Part shown: one piece after another, positions 51,988 through 63,430 of the stretch
Position numbering within the stretch: the stretch's first letter is position 1
How the letters are laid out: the number at the start of each line of letters is the position of its first letter
Origin: Glossina fuscipes
Taxonomy: Eukaryota > Arthropoda > Insecta > Diptera > Glossinidae
DNA: 64,000 nt
Direction of reading: 5' to 3'
NCBI RefSeq assembly: GCF_014805625.2
Contig: NW_023998414.1
Location: 25,402,525-25,466,524 of the forward strand
Notes under the pieces: generated by a model
The model's input: only the letters and a program-made list of their open reading frames with translations
What the model was told of the DNA's origin: nothing
The model's database searches: none
Program-made: the position numbers and the translations under genes

Positions 51988-53949
51988 GTACGTAAAAAGT
52001 AGAAACTAAAAAAATAAAGAGAAATAAAAAACTACTTATTCTTTATTAACGATTAGATGAAAAAAAAGATTTATACACTTTTTGTGCATAATCATACAAA
52101 CAGAATATTTAGTCTTCATATTATACCGTTTTTTTTGTTTTTTTTAAATACAAAAATATATATCACAATTTTCTACAACATAATACTAAAAGTAAGACAC
52201 CATTTATAATCATAATAGCAATGATTTCAGCACCGTTGTTGGTTGTCATTTAATAAAATGAATGCATTTTTAATTAAATCCGACAACAACACCAAGATTC
52301 TCCTGTGTGGATTGTGTATGCTCCATCCGAGTCACGATAGGAAGCACGGCATGATGCCAAACTATTCGCTGTGATTGTTGTTGCTGTTAAAATTATTGTC
52401 ATAAAGCTTAAACATAGATTTATGGTATTTAACCATAAAAGATGATTTTTCGTTTTTTTACTTGCATAAAAAACGATTTTCACTCTTATGACTCTTATCG
52501 GAATTAATATACACGACGACTATATGAGCTATAACTTTACTTTGAGTTAAAAAATATATTCGTGATATTTATTATTAAGCTAATCAAAATGTGATCACGT
52601 ACACGCCTCCTCCCAAAATTCGACCATGAATATGAAAAGTCAAAAAAAAAAAAAAAAAAAAAAAATGAAAGAATATATAGAAAAGATGTAGGAAAATTGC
52701 ATTAGAAAAGTAAGAAGAAGAATATTAACAAAACTTAAATAATCCGCAATAAAATTGTTTTAAGAAGAATAAACCTTTATCGTTACTGCAAGTGTGTGTA
52801 GGTTTGTGTTTGCGCATATTTGTGATGGTAAATGTTAAATGTAACTTACTGCTGGTTTACTTATGCTTTTATTAAAGCTGTTAGTTTAATGACTTTATAC
52901 CCGCAGGCATAACACACAAGTCTCTCAATAACATTTCTCTACTCTTACTACTATCATCACTATAACATTACTTTCTCTCATATTCGTTCAACAGCATAAG
53001 CTTAACAGAATAAATTGTTGCTAAACAAGGCTGCAGTAAACGAAGAAAGAAATTCTATCCAGTTATGGTCGATTGTCTAATACCTTCGTAAATAATCTTT
53101 GATTGTAAAGTAGAGCGATTATCTTATCTTATTCTTGTAACGCATATCACGCAAATCGTATATAATTGAAAATATATTTTTATAAAAATTGATCGCGATT
53201 TATAGACAATGCATCTATATGCTGAAACCAATGTCTTTTTCATTAACATATGATTGATTTCATAGTAATTTTCAGCGAATAAAGCGAATTTTCAAATTCA
53301 TGTTTGAAATTTTAAAATAAAAGCTCAGACATGATGGAATATCATTATTATTATTATTATTTTAGTTGTTTTTTTTTTTTTTTTTTCGGATAATTTTCAA
53401 ACCAATCGATGCATTGATTTCGTTGATTACGTTTCCCATTAAACTTGACGAGCGAAAGGAAAGAGAAAAATTGTAAAGATGTAAAATATATTATGGCATT
53501 TGCGATGCGTTCTAAACATTTAGCAATTTTAGTATACCCTATGTGTTGGCTATAAAAATGGAAAATATTCATTGAAAAAGAAATCACGAAAGAGGTGATA
53601 GAGAGCAAACAAAATGCAGTTACACTAAGAATGAAAGTCTCCGAGTTAAAGTGAAGTTTAAATGCCTGTTAAGCAACCTTCGCTTACGGTCTATATAAAT
53701 ATACCATAAATATAATTTGCACTTTTACTTTAACAGGCAGTCGAGTCAACACAAATAGCAATAACAACAGCAACTTAAAATGCAATACAATCGCAACTCT
53801 AACTGTAAAACAGCAACAGTAACAATAAAAAATGAAGCAAAATTGTAGCAATCTTTCTCTAATTGATACTAGTGTTAGTTGAAAAAAGTTGAAAAAAAAA
53901 AAAAAACCAACAACAAGAACAACAACAACAACAAGAAAATAAAAGAAAG

Positions 53950-53998
53950 AAAGAAAGTAGAGCAAAGTGCACATACATACACACACACACACACACAT
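53950..53998. repeat. (GAAA)n and (CA)n short tracts
   Basis: A short AAGAAAGAAAG run is followed by an ACACACAC run of about 18 bases. The minus-strand frame here that reads as a long hydrophobic, cysteine- and valine-rich protein is an artefact of CAA, CA and A repeats. Confidence 0.7.
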
Positions 53999-54644
53999 TG
54001 GTATTTCTGCACATAATATATACTTTGCATTTACATGCGTTATACGCAACTATAAGCATAAAATAGTTGATTTTGTTCAGCCATTTTGTTTACTGTATAA
54101 GCCATTATTGTGTTTAATATAGACTGAAAGTATACCGAGCGAGCAGAGCAAAGCAAACAATGCAAATAAAAATAAAAACATATTAAATATGAATTTTTTT
54201 ACAAAGCGTTTTATAAAATAAATTTAATGTTAATTAGAGTTATTTTTTTCTTTTTTTATTATTTCATATAAAAATGTTTATTAAAAGTTTATATCATAAA
54301 GTCGAAAAGAAGAGAAAACATTGCAAGCTTCGCATGCACGCTGAAACTCACCAAATTAAATTCAAAATGAATCAATTACTTACTTGCCTTTATTAGGCTA
54401 TCGGATCTCTGAGCATATCATTCAAAGGAAATCTTTTTGCTTTTTCATTCATTTGAAATCCAGGAGATCCAGCAATTAGGTTAGGGAGAAAATCAGTTAA
54501 TGTTTGATTTATTAACAATATACATACGGTGATGGGTAGAAAAGATTTGGTCGCGGTCATATATAATTTTCTTGCTATCGGCAATCAATCGGCAAAATTC
54601 GAATTTTCATTTCTTGATTAAACTTTACTTTTTGATAGAGACCC

Positions 54645-55045
54645 AGCAAGTCCTGCAAAAGTGCCGCGACAACGCTTCTCTCCTGAAGTTGAAACCCTTT
54701 TTAGATGGTTGGCTGACTTCAAACGCGATCCCTGATATTGAAAGGAGCGGATGCCCCAAAAGGTGTCTATACCCTGAATGCTGTTATTGATAATAGAAAA
54801 ATGAAATTGGCAGGCATAGCTGACATCTCAGAAGTAACGAAAGGCGTAGTATTCATAATTTTGCCTGAAAATTTGGCCATAAGGAAGATATTTTCCAAAT
54901 GGGTAGCGCATTCATTCAGGATTGATCAAATTCACGGTATCGCAATTCGATTATTGCTATGGCAAAATATTATGAATGGCAGTTCGCATTGCTGCGCTCT
55001 CGTAATCCTCATAGCCTCGAGATACGATTTATAAATAATTTATGA
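54645..55045 (+). pseudogene. Mariner transposase N-terminal relic
   Basis: Two plus-strand frames combine to give CRDNASLLK, IERSGCPK, then NAVIDNRKMKLAGIADISEV and, after about nine residues, LPENLAIRKIFSKWVAHS. In mariner transposases the matching order is the DNA-binding region ending RSGRP, then DENVxxVHxxVLDDRKxKLxEIADxVxIS, then HExLGMRKLFSKWVPHLL. The match is clear and co-linear, over roughly the N-terminal half. The catalytic half is not visible downstream. No inverted repeats were found. It sits in the intron of the TSP1 gene, in the same orientation. Confidence 0.7.
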
Positions 55046-56059
55046 AATGTTTTGTAACAAATTGTCTTGGACATATTAAAGAGTCGCTGAATTGGTTCAC
55101 TCTTACGGGCGGAGGCTTCATTGGTCATAAAAGCAGAATTTTGGGAAATCATTCGTCAATGTTTTATTTCAATTATTTCTAAGGAGTAATTTTTGAAAGC
55201 ATCGTTGCTTTCAATTATATTAACACACTTAGGGCAAAAAAAAAATTCAATTTATACGAAATTTTTTTAATTCATTCAATTATATCCTGCACCATCTACG
55301 GTATAGAGTACACGACTGTTATGCGGATTTATGTGTCACGTACAATAATTTTAACTATAGCCACATACTCAGAATTATCATCTAAATCGATGTAAATCTG
55401 TCCATTTAGTCTGTCCAAGAATATGATTGAAATTAAGCAAACCAATGCGGTTCAAGATGCTATTTTTCAATTTTCGTCATGAAATCCTAAAGATCACCTC
55501 TTGTTACCATAAAAGATTTGAAATTATGAACAGTTTGTTCGTGAGCCTTAACCAAAAGCCATTGTGAGAAGTTACGTTGAAATATATCGCAAATTGCAGC
55601 AAAGTGCCTGCACAGCTAACGGATAATCAGACGGGCGCGGAAACGTAAATCAATTCAGGATATGATACTGAATAGATTCGTATAATATAAATACCACTTG
55701 GATCGACCTTAAGTAATTCTGGATATTGCTGTTTTTGTATTTCTGTATCACGAGTAAGGGGCATAGGATGTAATAAACGCTAACCAATCAAATCATTATT
55801 TCAATACTCAACGAAAGATGAAAACCTTTTTTTGACATTTGAGATTTTTTACGAAACACACATACGATACGTGTGGTTGATTGTCTTTTTCACATAGAAC
55901 GTCTAAGGTAACGAATACGAACGAATGTAGCGTACATTCGATAATGTACTAGAAAGTGTAAAAATTTTCATTCACAATTAATGTGAAGCTAACATCCGCA
56001 AGCCAATGCTTCGGCTCTGTTTTTGCTTTTATATAAAGTCATTCATTTCGTGGTCCGGA

Positions 56060-56975
56060 TTCACTGACGTTATCTAAAGCGGTATTGCCTATCATTCAGG
56101 TCGTCAAATGCTTAGTGTAATCTTTGCCATGTTACAGTATGGATCGTTTAGCAAACGCCGAACGGGTTAAAATAAAAAAAATTCACTAAAAAGGTGTGTG
56201 AACAAGGGCCAAATAATCGTCCATCTAAGCATATTGCAGAGCAAAACTGTCAAGAAATTTATTGAAACTGCATCTGTAACAGATTTATTAAGTCCCACAC
56301 TTCACCGAAACGGAAGTTCGACGGAATATAATATTGATGCGCTTAGTGAAATGGCCGCAAAAAGACGCAAATTTATTCATTACACGGTACGCATGCCATT
56401 CGGGCTTATCTTACGGGACATTATGACGTATTTTGCTTTTGGTTTTGCATTTCTATCCCTAAAAAGTTCAGCTAAGACCACTAAGGCACATTTTCCCCTT
56501 GATGAATATGTCAATAAACAAAATTGACGTAACTGTGATAGTGAAAATCTACAAATAACTGTAGAAAAAAGCATTACAATCCCGCAAAAATCAAATGTGG
56601 TGTTTGCGTGTAATCGAAATGACCCGAGCGACAATTCATTCGCTACATCCACATGATTACCCCTTTTTCTTGGCACGAGATAGAGAGAGATATGTGGTTT
56701 TAACAGAATGCTGTCAGAAATCATACAACGCGCTCCGCTTGGTGAGAAATTTCGCGGACATATGATATCATATTTTGCTAATGTGGATTGGCCGCCTAGA
56801 TCGTACGAATCCGTATCGCTGAACTTTTTTTTTGTAGAAAAAAAGCAAAGAATCGAGTTTTGAAAACGAATATGGCCGCGCTTTCTGCAGACAAGTCATC
56901 GAACATGATCCAGTCGTATTAGATATCCCATGAAGGACAATTGTATGATCGCGAATGGCATGAATAGGAACGCGA
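56060..56975 (+). pseudogene. Mariner-like (DUF4817-type) transposase relic
   Basis: In shifting plus-strand frames I read GPNNRPSKHIAE, then VKKFIETASVTDLLSPTLHR, NIDALSEMAAKRRK, later DEYVNKQN and ENLQITVEKS, and then DMWFQQNAV-like words, EKFRGHMISYFANVDWPPRS and SADKSS. This follows the order in a family of insect mariner/Tc1-related transposases with an N-terminal DUF4817-type helix-turn-helix: FxxTGSVxD, ENIxAV, DEAHFxLxGYVNKQNCRxW, MWFQQDGATCHT, WPPRSCDLTPLDYFLWG and YADKP. The catalytic aspartates near HFPLDEYVNKQN and WFQQ are mostly lost. Multiple stops and frameshifts mark it as an old relic. Element ends were not identified. Confidence 0.75.
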
Positions 56976-57865
56976 TTCGTAAAATATATTTGCAAAACAA
57001 TTTGATCCGAACCCTAATCAGAAATGCGTTATATTAACTTTTATTTTCGGAACCACGAAATGACTAATCCTTGCAAAGACTAATAATTTTGTTCATAGTC
57101 TTTCGACTTAATCTTATAATCTTTCCAACTGTAAGTAAACTGCTACGAGAAGTATATAGACGCTATAGACGCTATTGTGATTCCGCCAGATAGACACAAA
57201 TGGACCGATATTTCAAACAATCTTCAATCGACCTGCAATCTATATATTATTGAAAATTTCCAGAACTAAGTATTGCCTACGAGATGCAAGTTAATCTCTA
57301 TTAAATGTTATAAAAATTTTAATGAAAAGCGTTCGCAATGTTTTTTTTTTTTTTTTTTTTTTTGAGTTTTTTCAAGGAAATGCGACAACAGTAAAAACAA
57401 AATCCTTTGAGTTTAAAAAAGCTACGATTACAACGATTACATTAAGATTTTAATGCGGTTAAACATACACAGCGAACAAACAAACAGCATGCATGCATAG
57501 AATGCGTATTAATGCTTACACATACATAGAAGAGAGTACCTCACTCGCATATGTTTGAACATGTTCGTCGAATGCAATGTGTAGCCATTAAACATACACA
57601 AGTAAAAGCTCATTAACGTTTAGAAACTCTCTTGTGGGGATGGGGGTTAGGAGGGGTTAAGGAGAGTTTTGGTTTGTAGGTATATGCGTGGTGCTAACAA
57701 TTATGTTGTTTTCTTTTTTCTTTTTTTTTTTTTTTTTTTTTCCTTTTTTTTTTTAAAATTTTTTTTTTGCTTACGTCGTTTACAAAGACTGTTTGCTGAC
57801 TTTAATTATAAGCTATGAGAAAACCTCTAGCTAACTAAACGCACGCATACATACGTAAACAACTC

Positions 57866-57892
57866 AGGCACCTGCACCTGCACCTGCACCAT
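57866..57892. repeat. Short CACCTG hexamer array
   Basis: CACCTG occurs about four times in tandem (CAGGCACCTGCACCTGCACC and on). Each unit is also an E-box (CACCTG). It could be a chance hexamer repeat; no nearby promoter is recognised. Confidence 0.7.
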
Positions 57893-58189
57893 CTAGGTTG
57901 GTTTGTTTATAAACATGCCTTTAGTTAGACGCGTGCACACTCATACTTATGCATGACTCACTTTGCTATAAAATTCGTTATTTGGGCAATATGTATGTAT
58001 GAGTGTGTGCGTGTGTATGAAATTTGTTTTAGACGAGTGCACACGCCCACTAGCATCTACGGAACAGTAAAAGAATTCACCTAGATTTTCTCTAAGCCTG
58101 TTTGCTTTTCCAATTGTTATTATTATTGTTGTCGTTTGTCTGCAATTAACTTTTATTTTAAATTCCCAACATTAAAGCGCTTACTTTGC

Positions 58190-58301
58190 TCTCTCTCTCT
58201 CTCTCTCTCTCTCGTTTTGTAAGCTCCGTTGTGCTTGTGCATATACGCGTGTTTTTGGGGTTTGAATATATGTATGTGCATGTGGATTGATGCGGGTGCC
58301 T

Positions 58302-58349
<48 letters not shown>
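58190..58349. repeat. (CT)n and (GT)n microsatellites
   Basis: A (CT)n tract at about 58190-58213 and a long (GT)n tract at 58307-58349 lie in the TSP1-gene intron. Minus-strand open frames here are artefacts (His-Thr and Arg-Glu repeats). Confidence 0.9.
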
Positions 58350-58354
<5 letters not shown>

Positions 58355-60243
58355 AGTGCATATATATAAGTTTATATTTATATGTATGAGCGTATTGAAG
58401 AATATAAATGTGTATATGTTTGCCTATGTGTGGGCAATTGTTTTCATTGTGTTATTTATTTGAGGCCTTTGAGCATAACCGCTAATTTTGTTTAAATTTT
58501 CAAATTTTTTTATAACCGTGAACTCAACCTGGGAATATATACTGACTTCGTCACGCTATTCGTAACATTAAAGCAGTGGACTGGCCATGGGATAAAATCA
58601 AATCGCCTATGGATTACGATCATTTGATTCATTATTGCAGACCTAGAAATTTTGATCCGAGTCAAACGCAATATTTACGAAATAATTCATTAGAGTGATA
58701 ACTTTAGTTACATAGTTACGATAGTATTATCTTGTGTACATTCAATACAGGGCCACTGTTGTAAATTTATGTTTAAAAAAAAAAAAAGGAAAAATTAAGA
58801 AACTCATAGGTATCAAAATCGTAACGCCGATAACCTCCTGAGAAGCAATTGTTTGCCTTTCTCGTTTGATCTTTGCTTAGCATCCCGCTGAAGGTGAAAA
58901 TTTTACTACAAACACAAGAAAACAAAAATTTTTTCTTCATAAGATTGGCATATTTTAATTTATAGCGAAAAGTGAACCTATTGTCACAAGAGGATCTTAT
59001 GTTGAAGATGTAGCAAAAATTTCAGAACAACTGCAAGAAAATTGAAGTAACTAGGGGTGCAGTGCTTTGTTGCTTTATCTTTAATCCTTCGACACCTTTA
59101 TAATATGATTAATTTATTTGCTTTGAACATTGCTTGACGTGTAGCAGGACGGTATGCATAAATTTGTTTTTCCTCTCCAATCTATATTTCTATATAAATC
59201 ATACGGAGAATTCGGAAAATCCATCTTACTGAACACTCGAAAGTTGCTTTCTCACAATTCTGATTTAATAAATAATAGTACAGTAGTATAAGATATCCAA
59301 AATTCGGCCAGAGAGGGCTAAAGATGCTGTAAGTTGTGCATTTATTTTTGTTTCATTCATTTCAATTTAACACAAGATCTCGTTGCAACACCTTTACAGT
59401 AAATTATTTGAATGGGAGAAAATTATGCTAATATATTATACAATAGAGTTAAACCAAACCATATTTTTATAATTAATGCCACGGATACAATTTAATTCAG
59501 TTTATAAACTAAAATGAAAAATAAAAACAGAACAATTTGACGAACAAAGGCAAAGTCACGATTCATTTAATTTTTTATAACAATATCGAAGACTTACAGT
59601 ATATATGTGCTATTATCCGATCCAGTTGCAATAACGACAAGCGGCCTTAATGTCTACGTGATACTGAAACCTTTTTAAAACTTTCAAAAAGAAGGAAAGT
59701 TTACTATTTGGAAAAATTTGTTATAATAAAAATTTTCCTTTAATGAGAAACTGATTGTAATGCAAAAATCAAACCACATTTCTTTAATCAAATACTTAAA
59801 CATATTGAGCTAAAAGAAAATTATAGTACATGCCCCCAGGGGAACAGGCAAAATTTAGTTGCTTGATGTATACACTTTGTAAGCCAGCAGTGAAAATGGC
59901 GGCAATTGAGAATTGAAATCATTCTAACCAAAGTCTTGATTCGATCCACAAAAATGTTAACAAATCGCTCCTGATACCCGCTCTTATATCGCACGAATCG
60001 TTTGCTTTGCGAATTTGCAAAAGACATTAAAAGCATCTCTCTCTCTCTCTCTCTCCGTAAATGCTTCCTTAACAAGCTTAGAAAGAGCTCTACTATCAAT
60101 TGTTCTCCAATTAGGCCAAGTATGCGAGGGGAAAAACAAAATGAAACGACATCCGTTGTAATTTTATAGAGCGTAGAGAAATATGGAACGTACATACATG
60201 ATTTTATACCTATAAAATCCTGCCGATATATAAGAGCTGCACT

Positions 60244-60489
60244 TTAACCTTGGCACGACGTAGGCGTAGGTGTATATGGTGCAAATACTATTTGAAGTTG
60301 AGTATACTTGTAGAGAGTGCAGTCCACTTGTGCTCCGATAAACGGAAACGTATTGCGGGGAATGTGACCGTGAACCACAAAGCCTTTAAACGCAATTAAA
60401 TTATTAATTACATTGTAAGCGGACAAGTAGGAATCGTAAGGTACTTTGTCCTCGCTCATCTGAGTCTTACGGCGAGCGAACTCATCAGC
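60244..60489 (-). CDS. Exon-like coding segment, unknown protein
   Basis: On the minus strand a TTTTTTAG acceptor-like sequence precedes an open stretch of 81 codons ending in TAA. It begins ADEFARRKTQ and continues MSEDKVPYDSYLSAYNVINN, LIAFKGFVVHGHIPRNTFPF, IGAQVDCTLYKYTQLQIVF and so on. Composition is protein-like and GC content is higher than in the flanks. Just upstream another frame gives ALRMGIRNDSRWTQMVFKK, also protein-like, separated by a TAG. I do not recognise the family. It may be the last exon of a minus-strand gene nested in the TSP1-gene intron, a retroposed fragment, or part of an old transposon. A donor-like CAA|GTATAC also lies inside, so the true end could be earlier. Confidence 0.35.
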   Translation of the reverse strand, partial: ADEFARRKTQMSEDKVPYDSYLSAYNVINNLIAFKGFVVHGHIPRNTFPFIGAQVDCTLYKYTQLQIVFAPYTPTPTSCQG

Positions 60490-61209
60490 CTAAAAAATTT
60501 CTTGTTCTTTTGATTTTTTGAATACCATTTGTGTCCAACGACTATCATTTCGTATTCCCATACGCAACGCATCAAGAGGAAGAAGGAAATGCAAATACTT
60601 TTAATGCTTTTTTTGTGATCAGAAAGCGAGCGAAAGCTTTAAAGAATCTTAGTAGGTTTTCAGCTTGGCAGGTGAACATGGGCTTTTCGAAGAGTGGAGA
60701 GAAGAAGTTCGAAAGTGGTATCAAGCAAAGCTATCCATAACGGCTTGCTCTCTCTCGTCTTTCTCTCTGTCTCTCTCCTCCTTCCTTATCCACTGCCTAT
60801 TACTCTCTTTTATCGGATCATACGAATTAAGTGGATTTCTCTAAGGGACTAATAATAACGGCAACGAAACGTTAATCATATATTGTTGCAAAGCGATTGC
60901 AGAAAATAGTACATTCTGCGACAGCGGATATCAATAAAAGTTATTAAAATTTTCATTAAAAAGAAAAAAACAAACAACTTTATATTCTATATAAATAAAA
61001 CCACAAAATCGTTTGCCAATAAACCGCAACAACAACTGCTAATACTTTAATGTGTAAACGTAAATATTGTGTTCGTTTTTAAAAATTTCATTTTAAATTC
61101 ATTCCAAGCTGTCATATTCGTGGTATTAGTAAATTATATTTACAAACATGTATACAAGCATGTAAACGCTCCTTTATACACCATTGATTACAAATCAATA
61201 TTTATATTA

Positions 61210-61238
61210 CACACACAAACATACACAGACACAAACAT

Positions 61239-61280
<42 letters not shown>
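61210..61280. repeat. Compound (CA)n-(TA)n microsatellite
   Basis: An imperfect ACACAAACATACACAC run leads directly into a pure (TA)n tract of about 24 bases, 350 bases before the second TSP1-gene exon. Confidence 0.9.
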
Positions 61281-61284
<4 letters not shown>

Positions 61285-61635
61285 GAATTACTTTACGCTC
61301 GCATAAGCAGGTGCACGTAGTATTTGCATAGCCAACGCATGAATACATTACTTAAGCCACGAAAAGCTTATAAAAATAAATGCGTTAGAAAATGTGAAGC
61401 AAAAACAAAAACAAAAAAACAAATGATTAAACGCATAAGCTGAATATTATATTAAATCATTATTATCGCGTATTTATAATAACTAGAAAGATGAAGATTA
61501 ATTTATATGGAGTTTAAATAAATATATATGTATTTATAATAATTTGTAAAAAAATTTGATATTATTTAAAAAGGTTTTTTTTTTTTTTTAATAAATGTAA
61601 ATATCTTTTCTTTGTTTCTTTTGCTCTCATTTTAG

Positions 61636-61756
61636 AAACGGCTTTATTATTGCCTGCAGCATTGTCATACAGTCGCCATGCCAACGATAGTCATGATATA
61701 CGACGCAATTTGCGTTTACGTTATCATGACTCGTACAAGCATAATCGTGAACTGGA
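61636..61756 (+). CDS. Downstream exon of the TSP1-domain gene
   Basis: The exon starts after TCATTTTAG and ends at a GTAAGT donor. Joined in phase to the TSP1 exon (split codon G|AA, Glu) it reads KKILRETALLLPAALSYSRH and then ANDSHDIRRNLRLRYHDSYK, ending HNREL plus two bases of the next codon. The linker LLLPAALSxSRHxN and the RRNLRLRY stretch resemble the segment after the TSP1 domain in insect SBSPON-like proteins as I know them, which is followed there by a cysteine-rich C-terminal domain. No exon for that domain was found in the remaining 2.2 kb, so the gene probably continues to the right. An in-frame TAA overlaps the donor, but the perfect GTAAGT favours splicing. Confidence 0.75.
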
Positions 61757-62439
61757 GTAAGTAATTATAAAAATATTAATACATTAACGAGAATAAAAAG
61801 CCACTGAATGATTATTTATTCAGCCCATCTTGCACTTGAAAGCGACAATACCAATTTGTAATAATTTTATATATATATATATTTATTATTTTTATTGTTT
61901 TTTTTTTTTTTTTTTTGCTTCCTTTCACTTAAAAACTCTCTGTAATCTTATAAATTGTTATGAAAAGATAATTATAGAAGAAACATAATTTTTTTTTTTT
62001 TTTATTGTTAATTCAAGAGGTTGATTGTCGGCCGTAATCGCTTAATTAAAAAGGAATTTCGCGAAAAAATTCTCTGAATTTATATTTTTTGAAAATTTTT
62101 AAATTGTTGTTGTAAATGCAAAATTATAACCTGTAGCGGTACGGCAAACATTACTCTGCCTTTATATTTAAAAAGTTCACATTTGTGTTAGCACGTGTGT
62201 CCTCACGTATAGGATAAATTTTCACATTGGTTTTTATTATATTAATTTTGGGAGAAACGCTTCATTTTAGGGGCCATAAGATGATAGTGCTGATTACAAG
62301 CAAGGATAAGAAATATAACCGCAATTTCTGATCCATAAATAAGCAGCATTTCACTGAAATAAAATTGAAGCGTGTAGAAGCCGGCAACAACACCCTCAAT
62401 AAGTTTCCGGAAATTGGATTAGGGTGACTAACCGACGTA
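61757..62439. other. Non-coding stretch after the second TSP1-gene exon
   Basis: T-runs and AT-rich sequence only. I searched for a continuation encoding the cysteine-rich C-terminal domain (a YCVxFEV-like start) and saw none, so this is probably the beginning of another long intron. Confidence 0.5.
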
Positions 62440-63072
62440 GTTAGATTGCATCCTGCATTTATTTTTTATTAGAGCCCAGAGATAATGATAAATTTCCAAT
62501 TTAGGCCGATTGCCGTCTACTATTTTTGCTATATAGGCATGTGGGCGTTGTAGGCGTGCTCTTTGAAATTGTAGGCGATATCTTCATTTCTGCGAATGGA
62601 AGAATGTTTACCACAGTTACTAGTAGTGCCATAAAAGGACAGATGGACAGACGGATATGCTTAGATGCATTCCAAATTTGAAATTGGCCAAGAGTTTATA
62701 TACTTTATTGGGGTTTCACAAAAAAAAATGAAATTATAATACATTATAACATTACGTAGGTGTGGTCGACGGGCGCTACCATATTGCTCATAGAAATTAC
62801 ATTAAAATTTTTGTTAATTGATTTCTTGCAGTCTATGACTAATGAGCAAAAAATTAAGTTTTTATTCCTTTTGATAAACAGAGTTGTTATCCCTTTACGT
62901 AATACTATTGGCGAGTCCTTAGATATAATTGGCCCATTTTCAATGGACAGACGACCAGACGAGCGTGCTTAAATCGGTTCAGAATTTAATGAGGGATCTC
63001 TGAAGTTTCCTTCTGGGCGTTGCAAACGTTTTCACAACATGAATATATCCGCCATTCTACGCTGATGGGTGT
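62440..63072. repeat. Dispersed two-monomer repeat, copy III
   Basis: The first monomer ends GACAGACGGATATGCTTAGA plus TGCATTCCAAATTTG near 62680. The second runs from GTAGGTGTGGTCGACGGGCG to GAGCGTGCTTAAATCGGTTC near 62990, followed by TTCCTTCTGGGCGTT and a terminal GATGGGTGTAAAAG. The terminal GGGTGTAAAAG is the reverse complement of the opening CTTTTACACCC of copy I, so the full element may have short inverted ends. No coding content was recognised. Confidence 0.65.
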
Positions 63073-63264
63073 AAAAGAACAACTAACAATAACCATATTC
63101 AACAAGAAGAATCTTTACAGAATGCGTACAAATTCATCTTTACTTAAGAACACAGTAGCCCCAAATCTCTTGAATGCCTCCTTGATATGATTGGCTTGCA
63201 GCTGACCAAGAAACTGGCACTCGGAAACTAAATTTCAAGTTTATGGTGATTCGTAGTAAAATCA

Positions 63265-63430
63265 TTTTTTTTTTTCTCTTTTAATATGGCCAATCACTCA
63301 AGGGAAGTTCTCCGTTTCCTTTGTAGAACGCAGTAAATTGAAAAAAGAAAAATAGATAGAGGAGATGGTGGCTGCAACCTAGTGGATGTGCATCCAATCG
63401 ATAAGTGTTATGCCTTTACCAACTTAGTTA
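63265..63430 (-). mobile_element. SINE fragment (body and A-tail)
   Basis: The sequence from the T-run at 63265-63275 through CTAGTGGATGTGCATCCAAT and CGATAAGTGTTATGCCTTTA matches the body of the SINE at 21941-22205 in order and spacing. The tRNA-like head is missing or too diverged to see, so this looks 5'-truncated or decayed at that end. Confidence 0.6.

Larger units (their letters stand above)
57000..60243. other. Intronic non-coding stretch
   Basis: Apart from the simple repeats listed I see nothing gene-like. A (CT)n tract at 60036-60055 interrupts a 124-codon minus-strand frame that shows no recognisable domain, so that frame is not called. Confidence 0.5.
51988..61635 (+). other. Large intron of the TSP1-domain gene
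   Basis: The intron opens GTACGT and closes TCATTTTAG, in phase 1, and the two flanking exons join in frame. Inside are a mariner relic (54.65-55.04 kb), a DUF4817-type transposase relic (56.1-56.97 kb), a minus-strand coding-like segment (60.24-60.49 kb), and many homopolymer and dinucleotide repeats, including T-runs near 57343 and 57720 and (GT)n at 58307-58349. Confidence 0.7.

Noticed and set aside
53684..54059. Two minus-strand frames resembling hydrophobic membrane proteins
   Set aside because: They arise from CAA, CA and A-run simple repeats read on the opposite strand.
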